This document shows positions 62,370 to 64,000 of a stretch of DNA of 64,000 nt, in pieces. How positions within the stretch are numbered: the first letter of the stretch is position 1; each line of letters begins with the position of its first letter. The DNA comes from Chlorops oryzae. Taxonomy: Eukaryota > Arthropoda > Insecta > Diptera > Chloropidae. Location: the NCBI GenBank assembly GCA_020466095.1, contig CM035808.1:72781188-72845187 (forward strand). Direction: 5' to 3'. The translations under genes were made by a program, and so were the position numbers. The notes beneath the pieces are model-generated. The model saw only the letters and a list, made by a program, of their open reading frames with translations. It made no database searches and was not told the origin of the DNA.

Positions 62370-63020
62370 ATGCCTACTACTAGGAGCAACACTGACTCTA
62401 CTTCACCGACCTCGACTCCTGATGTATTTTCGTGGCAAATCTTCGACACTAAGTTAAACCAAGCTCTAGATGTTCAACTGGAAACCAAACTGCAGAGTAA
62501 GGTCAAGAAAGATGATCTCAAGGTGCTTCAAACAGAAATCCAGTCACTTCGCAAAGAAAACGAACTCTTGAAGGCCGATATGAAAACTTTGACGTCTAGA
62601 CTTAACGTAATTGACAAATCGAGTCGAAAACCCAATATTGTGGTATCTGGCTTAGCTGGTAAAGACACTAACTCGGCGCTGAATGAATTCACGAATATCT
62701 GTAACAACGTCTTGAAAGTTAAAGTAGAACTCATTGGCTGCAAAAGGATTGTGGCTGGCAATATGTTTGTTTTCACTTTGCTCTCACCACTAAAAGTATC
62801 TAGCGTCATGAAAACCAGAAAGGACCGCAAAGGCACAAACGTATACATCCAATACGATTTCACACTAGTTGAACGGCAAAACAGACGCTTCCTACGCCTC
62901 ATTGCTAATAGCCTGGGTATGAATCAAAATATTAAAATCCGAAAGGGCTAAAACTCTCTCTTTGTGGAGGATAACCATTCCGACGCCGAGGACGGCGCCG
63001 TTATAGCTGTGCGACAAAAC
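62370..63020 (+). pseudogene. LINE ORF1 (coiled coil plus RRM-like), one stop
   Basis: ATG 62370. Ser/Thr-rich N-terminus, coiled coil (LQTEIQSLRKENELLKADMKTL, residues about 50-85), then an RRM-like domain (PNIVVSGLAG ... KRIVAGNMFVFTLLS ... NVYIQYDFT) as in L1-type or related ORF1 proteins. A TAA at 62949-62951 is followed in frame by SLFVEDNHSDAEDGAV and a stop at 63020, which looks like the natural C-terminus. No ORF2 follows in the window. Confidence 0.65.
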
Positions 63021-63084
63021 TAGCTTTCAATGTGACGTGATTGTTAAGCAGAGGAAGATGATACAACCCAGTAAGCACAACGAG

Positions 63085-63185
63085 TTCGAATCGAATTCGA
63101 ATCGAATTCGTTTTGACGTGCAAACTCTTCGCGGCGAGTGTTCGCGGCGAGCTCGAATCGAATTCGAATTCGTGAGGGAGTCACC
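63085..63185. repeat. GAATTCGAATCG palindrome cluster
   Basis: gagttcgaatcgaattcgaatcgaattcg and gagctcgaatcgaattcgaattcg: repeated, self-complementary 6-10 bp units capable of strong hairpins. Related sequence recurs at 63672-63700 and in the 130-bp repeat. Confidence 0.75.
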
Positions 63186-63408
63186 TTTTTACGCGATTCA
63201 TATATTTATCGTATTTTTTATCGTTTACGCATCGCGCGCGATTCGTATTTTGCTATCGTTTTGCTATCGCGCTTTATTCGAATTTTTTATCATATTCGAT
63301 TCGCCTTTTTGTCGAATTTTCGATTATATTCGATTAGTAAAAAAAAATTTTTTAATTTTTATATTTAATGTTTGATTCTAATAACAGTCTTATTATAAGA
63401 CTATTTTC

Positions 63409-63411
<3 letters not shown>

Positions 63412-63440
<29 letters not shown>
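63412..63440. repeat. Poly(A) run
   Basis: About 29 A. It may be the tail of a retroposed sequence on plus (63186-63411) or a pol III terminator for the tRNA-like unit on minus. Confidence 0.6.
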
Positions 63441-63464
63441 CGATTCTAATGCTGGTAACCACGC

Positions 63465-63562
63465 TTTTGAATCCACCGGCTGTGGGATTTGAACACCGAA
63501 CCTCTTGATTTGTAGTCATACTTATTTCCAGTCTGCTTACCCATTACGCCGTCTTCGCCGAA
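63465..63562 (-). ncRNA. tRNA-like unit (SINE promoter or tRNA relic)
   Basis: On minus, an A-box-like GGCGTAATGGG (63550-63540) and a perfect B-box core GTTCAAATCC (63494-63485) lie at tRNA spacing. The T stem is imperfect, and I cannot assign an anticodon, so a tRNA-derived SINE head or degraded tRNA gene is more likely than a working tRNA. Confidence 0.5.
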
Positions 63563-63707
63563 TTGAAATGAATGACTTTTTATCGTTTATAAGTTTAGCG
63601 ATTTGGAAACAAATTAACAAAACTACCTTCGAGAATTAAAGTTTCGTATCCACTAAACACAAATATTTTAAAGAATTCGAATTGAATTCGAATCGCGGAA
63701 GGCAATT

Positions 63708-64000
63708 TTCGCGAGCTCGCGCTTTTATCGTATTTTGCGTTCGATTCGAATTCGATTCGAAGAGAAATAGCGATAAGAATTCGAACCGTTTGCAACGAAC
63801 TCGCCTCGAGCTCGCTTTTTTATCGCGGATTTTAGAATACGCGAGCTCGCGCTTTTATCGTATTTTGCGTTCGATTCGAATTCGATTCGAAGACAAAACG
63901 CGATAAGAATTCGAACCGTTTGCAACGAGCTCGCCTCGAGCTCGCTTTTTTATCGCGGATTTTAAAATACGCGAGCTCGCTTTTTTATCGTGGAATTGAT
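63708..64000. repeat. 130-bp tandem repeat, runs off the window
   Basis: GCGAGCTCGCGCTTTTATCG starts copies at 63711 and 63841, and a variant lies at 63971 (exact 130-bp spacing). The unit includes GTTCGATTCGAATTCGATTCGAAG and CGCCTCGAGCTCGC. Copies are very similar, which suggests recent amplification or the start of a satellite array. Confidence 0.9.

Noticed and set aside
63037..63925. Several Arg/Phe-rich ORFs in the palindromic region
   Set aside because: They arise from GAATTCGAATCG repeats on both strands and lack any domain.

Overview
The window is repeat-rich nuclear DNA of an insect, most likely a higher fly. The basis is the mixture of roo-like BEL/Pao, a copia element with the internal tRNA-iMet half-molecule primer site known from Drosophila, several Ty3/gypsy elements, Jockey-clade LINEs, an irritans-type mariner, hAT, Helitron and Polinton/Maverick elements, plus AT-rich spacers. 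A tephritid-like genome is possible but unproven. I found no host gene and no CRISPR. Almost every recognisable ORF belongs to a transposable element (TE).

Layout. 1-573: 3' half of a mariner. 576-1680: TA-flanked terminal-inverted-repeat element. 1683 to about 11185 (minus): Jockey-clade LINE 1, interrupted by a complete 4.3-kb hAT (hAT-1, 5459-9787, 8-bp target duplication) and by an unidentified insert of about 550 bp (3225-3775). 11327-16717 (plus): 3' part of a roo-like BEL/Pao element with integrase and an F-like envelope; its 3' LTR holds a palindromic Tc1 element (14798-16420).

About 16950 to 55820 (minus): one degraded Polinton/Maverick, split into two parts by a very large nest. 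Its genes are penton-like minor capsid, integrase with chromodomain, small conserved ORFs, packaging ATPase, PLA2-domain capsid protein, dead cysteine protease, a Cys-rich protein, a secreted Thr-rich protein and protein-primed DNA polymerase B. The nest is Jockey LINE 2 (19508 to about 48471, minus) carrying two loads. The first is a Harbinger-like element (19755-33034) holding gypsy A (20076-32490), which in turn holds gypsy B (24515-32243). The second is a hAT/ZMYM1-type element (hAT-2, 35064-47174) holding a Helitron (35539-37605), an R4/Dong-like LINE in a TAA repeat (37630-39370) and a copia element (41852-46444). The Polinton right part also carries a GGGCGGGTAATGTGGTATA-type element inside the ATPase gene and a 600-bp-arm foldback element inside polB.

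55855-56745: Tc1-like fragment and spacer. 56749-57420 plus 60974-61390: integrase of a mag/K02A2.6-like gypsy, split by an internally deleted gypsy C (57421-60973, related to gypsy B). 61540-61995: 163-bp tandem repeat. 62370-63020: LINE ORF1 (coiled coil plus RRM-like). 63085-64000: GAATTCGAATCG-rich palindromic repeats, a tRNA-like unit and a 130-bp tandem repeat running off the window.

Relative age follows from the nesting: Polinton is oldest, then LINE 2, then Harbinger and hAT-2, then gypsy A and copia, and gypsy B is youngest. Gypsy B has two 578-bp LTRs that look identical by eye, and its gag and pol are open. hAT-1 has an uninterrupted two-exon transposase. These two are the best candidates for recent or current activity.
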